From AC-32 sp035455445 (lineage in GTDB: Bacteria > Actinomycetota > Thermoleophilia > Gaiellales > Gaiellaceae): a stretch of 13,509 bases of DNA. The notes below the pieces were generated by a model. It had not been told where the DNA came from, did not search any database, and worked only from the letters and a program-made list of their open reading frames with translations. The DNA lies in contig DATIFC010000112.1 of the NCBI GenBank assembly GCA_035455445.1, positions 1-13,509 on the forward strand. The letters are read 5' to 3'. Shown here in pieces: positions 12,752-13,509 of this stretch. Made by a program: the position numbers and the translations under genes. Numbering within the stretch: the stretch's first letter is position 1; each line of letters starts with the position of its first letter.

Positions 12752-13509
12752 CGCCGGGCGAGCGCCTTCAGGGCCTCCAGCACGACGAACGGGACGAGCG
12801 CGAGCACGACGGCGACGGCGGCCTGGGCCGGCCCGAGCGCGTGGGTGGCGAGCGGCCCCTGCAGCGCGGGGACGTACACCGCGGCGGCGACGAGCGCCGC
12901 CGAGCCGATCGCGCTCCAGAGCAGCCAGCGGTTCGGCGGCAGCCTCCAGGCCTGGACCCGCCGTGAGCGCATCGCGAACACGAGCACGAGCTCCGAGAGC
13001 GCCAGGGTCGCGAACGCCATCGTCTGGTCGACGTCCCCGCCGAAGGCCCGCCCGGCGAAGAAGGCCGCCGCGGTGACGCCGCCGACGAGCGTCCCGATCA
13101 CGGCGAGGACGGCCCAGGTGGAGGCGTCGAGGAGGCGCGTCCCCCGGCGCGGCGGCGTGGACATCGTGTGCGGGCTCGCGGGGTCGGCGGCGAGGGCGAG
13201 CGCGGGGAGGCCGTCCGTGACGAGGTTCACCAGCAGCACCTGGATCACCGCCAGCGGCGCGCCCACGCCCGCGAGCACGGCCGCGATGAACACGAGCACC
13301 TCGCCGAAGTTCGCGGAGAGCAGGAAGGCGACGAACTTACGGATGTTGTCCCCGATCCGCCGGCCCTCCTCGACCGCGGCGACGATCGTCGCGAAGTCGT
13401 CGTCGGTGAGCACGATCGCCGCCGCGCTCCGGGCGGCCTCGGTGCCGGAACGGCCCATCGCCACGCCGACGTCGGCGCGGCGGAGCGCGGGGGCGTCGTT
13501 GACCCCGTC
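12745..13509 (-). CDS. Ca2+-type (P2A) cation-transporting P-type ATPase, C-terminal part
   Basis: This is the last 254 residues of a P-type ATPase; the start and catalytic Asp lie beyond the right edge. The fragment opens with DGVNDAPAL, the conserved hinge that closes the P domain. FLLSANFGEVL (TM5) and NLVTDGLPALALAADP (TM6) follow. The Asn and Glu of TM5 and the N-x-x-T-D of TM6 match the ion-binding residues of SERCA-type calcium pumps (N768, E771, N796, T799 and D800 there). TM7-TM10 (Cation_ATPase_C) follow, with SELVLVF in the TM8 area. The protein probably exports Ca2+ or a similar divalent cation using ATP; calcium selectivity is inferred from those residues. The gene converges on the ZIP gene with a 7-bp overlap of the two 3' ends. 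Confidence 0.93.
   Translation of the reverse strand, partial: DGVNDAPALRRADVGVAMGRSGTEAARSAAAIVLTDDDFATIVAAVEEGRRIGDNIRKFVAFLLSANFGEVLVFIAAVLAGVGAPLAVIQVLLVNLVTDGLPALALAADPASPHTMSTPPRRGTRLLDASTWAVLAVIGTLVGGVTAAAFFAGRAFGGDVDQTMAFATLALSELVLVFAMRSRRVQAWRLPPNRWLLWSAIGSAALVAAAVYVPALQGPLATHALGPAQAAVAVVLALVPFVVLEALKALARRQ

Overview
The window is chromosomal DNA from a very GC-rich bacterium. GTG starts are frequent, third positions are overwhelmingly G or C, and the gene families are typically actinobacterial: a DUF7144 membrane protein, a SigG/SigX5-type ECF sigma factor with a SnoaL-like tail, a WYL regulator, a LuxR-TPR regulator and a truncated STAS protein. A deep-branching Thermoleophilia-type actinobacterium (Gaiellales or Solirubrobacterales) fits best, but that placement is inference from family content. 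I see no rRNA, tRNA, insertion sequence, phage gene or CRISPR array. The region is gene-dense, and no gap between genes reaches 300 bases.

Left part (1-3980): an M24 aminopeptidase-like gene runs leftward off the window. Divergent from it is a small DUF7144 membrane protein. A strong bidirectional terminator hairpin (1391-1420) separates that gene from a leftward DHA2-type drug-efflux MFS transporter. Upstream of the transporter, and reading the same way, is a secreted six-bladed TolB-like (PD40) propeller protein. A second GC-rich hairpin lies between these two genes, and the transporter lacks a convincing start codon.

Middle (4105-9653): a WYL-domain regulator is divergent from a DUF1579-like gene, with a candidate 19-bp operator between them. 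Then come a cupredoxin lipoprotein with a complete type-1 copper site, a TPR-LuxR regulator, a 98-residue protein of unknown function with an excellent Shine-Dalgarno, and the ECF sigma factor. A short STAS-domain gene on the opposite strand overlaps the last 90 bases of the sigma gene, codon in register with it. A perfect 13-bp inverted repeat sits between the STAS gene and the divergent second MFS transporter.

Right part (9654-13509): the second DHA2-type MFS transporter is followed after 18 bp by a compact FAD/NAD(P)H oxidoreductase with no iron-sulfur domain. Next is a ZIP metal transporter that converges, with a 7-bp overlap, on the 3' part of a Ca2+-type (P2A) P-type ATPase running in from beyond the right edge. 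The main themes are efflux and metal transport plus several stacked one-gene regulators. The regulatory cluster at 5050-9650 is the part most worth a second look. I do not see an unmistakable new multi-gene system.
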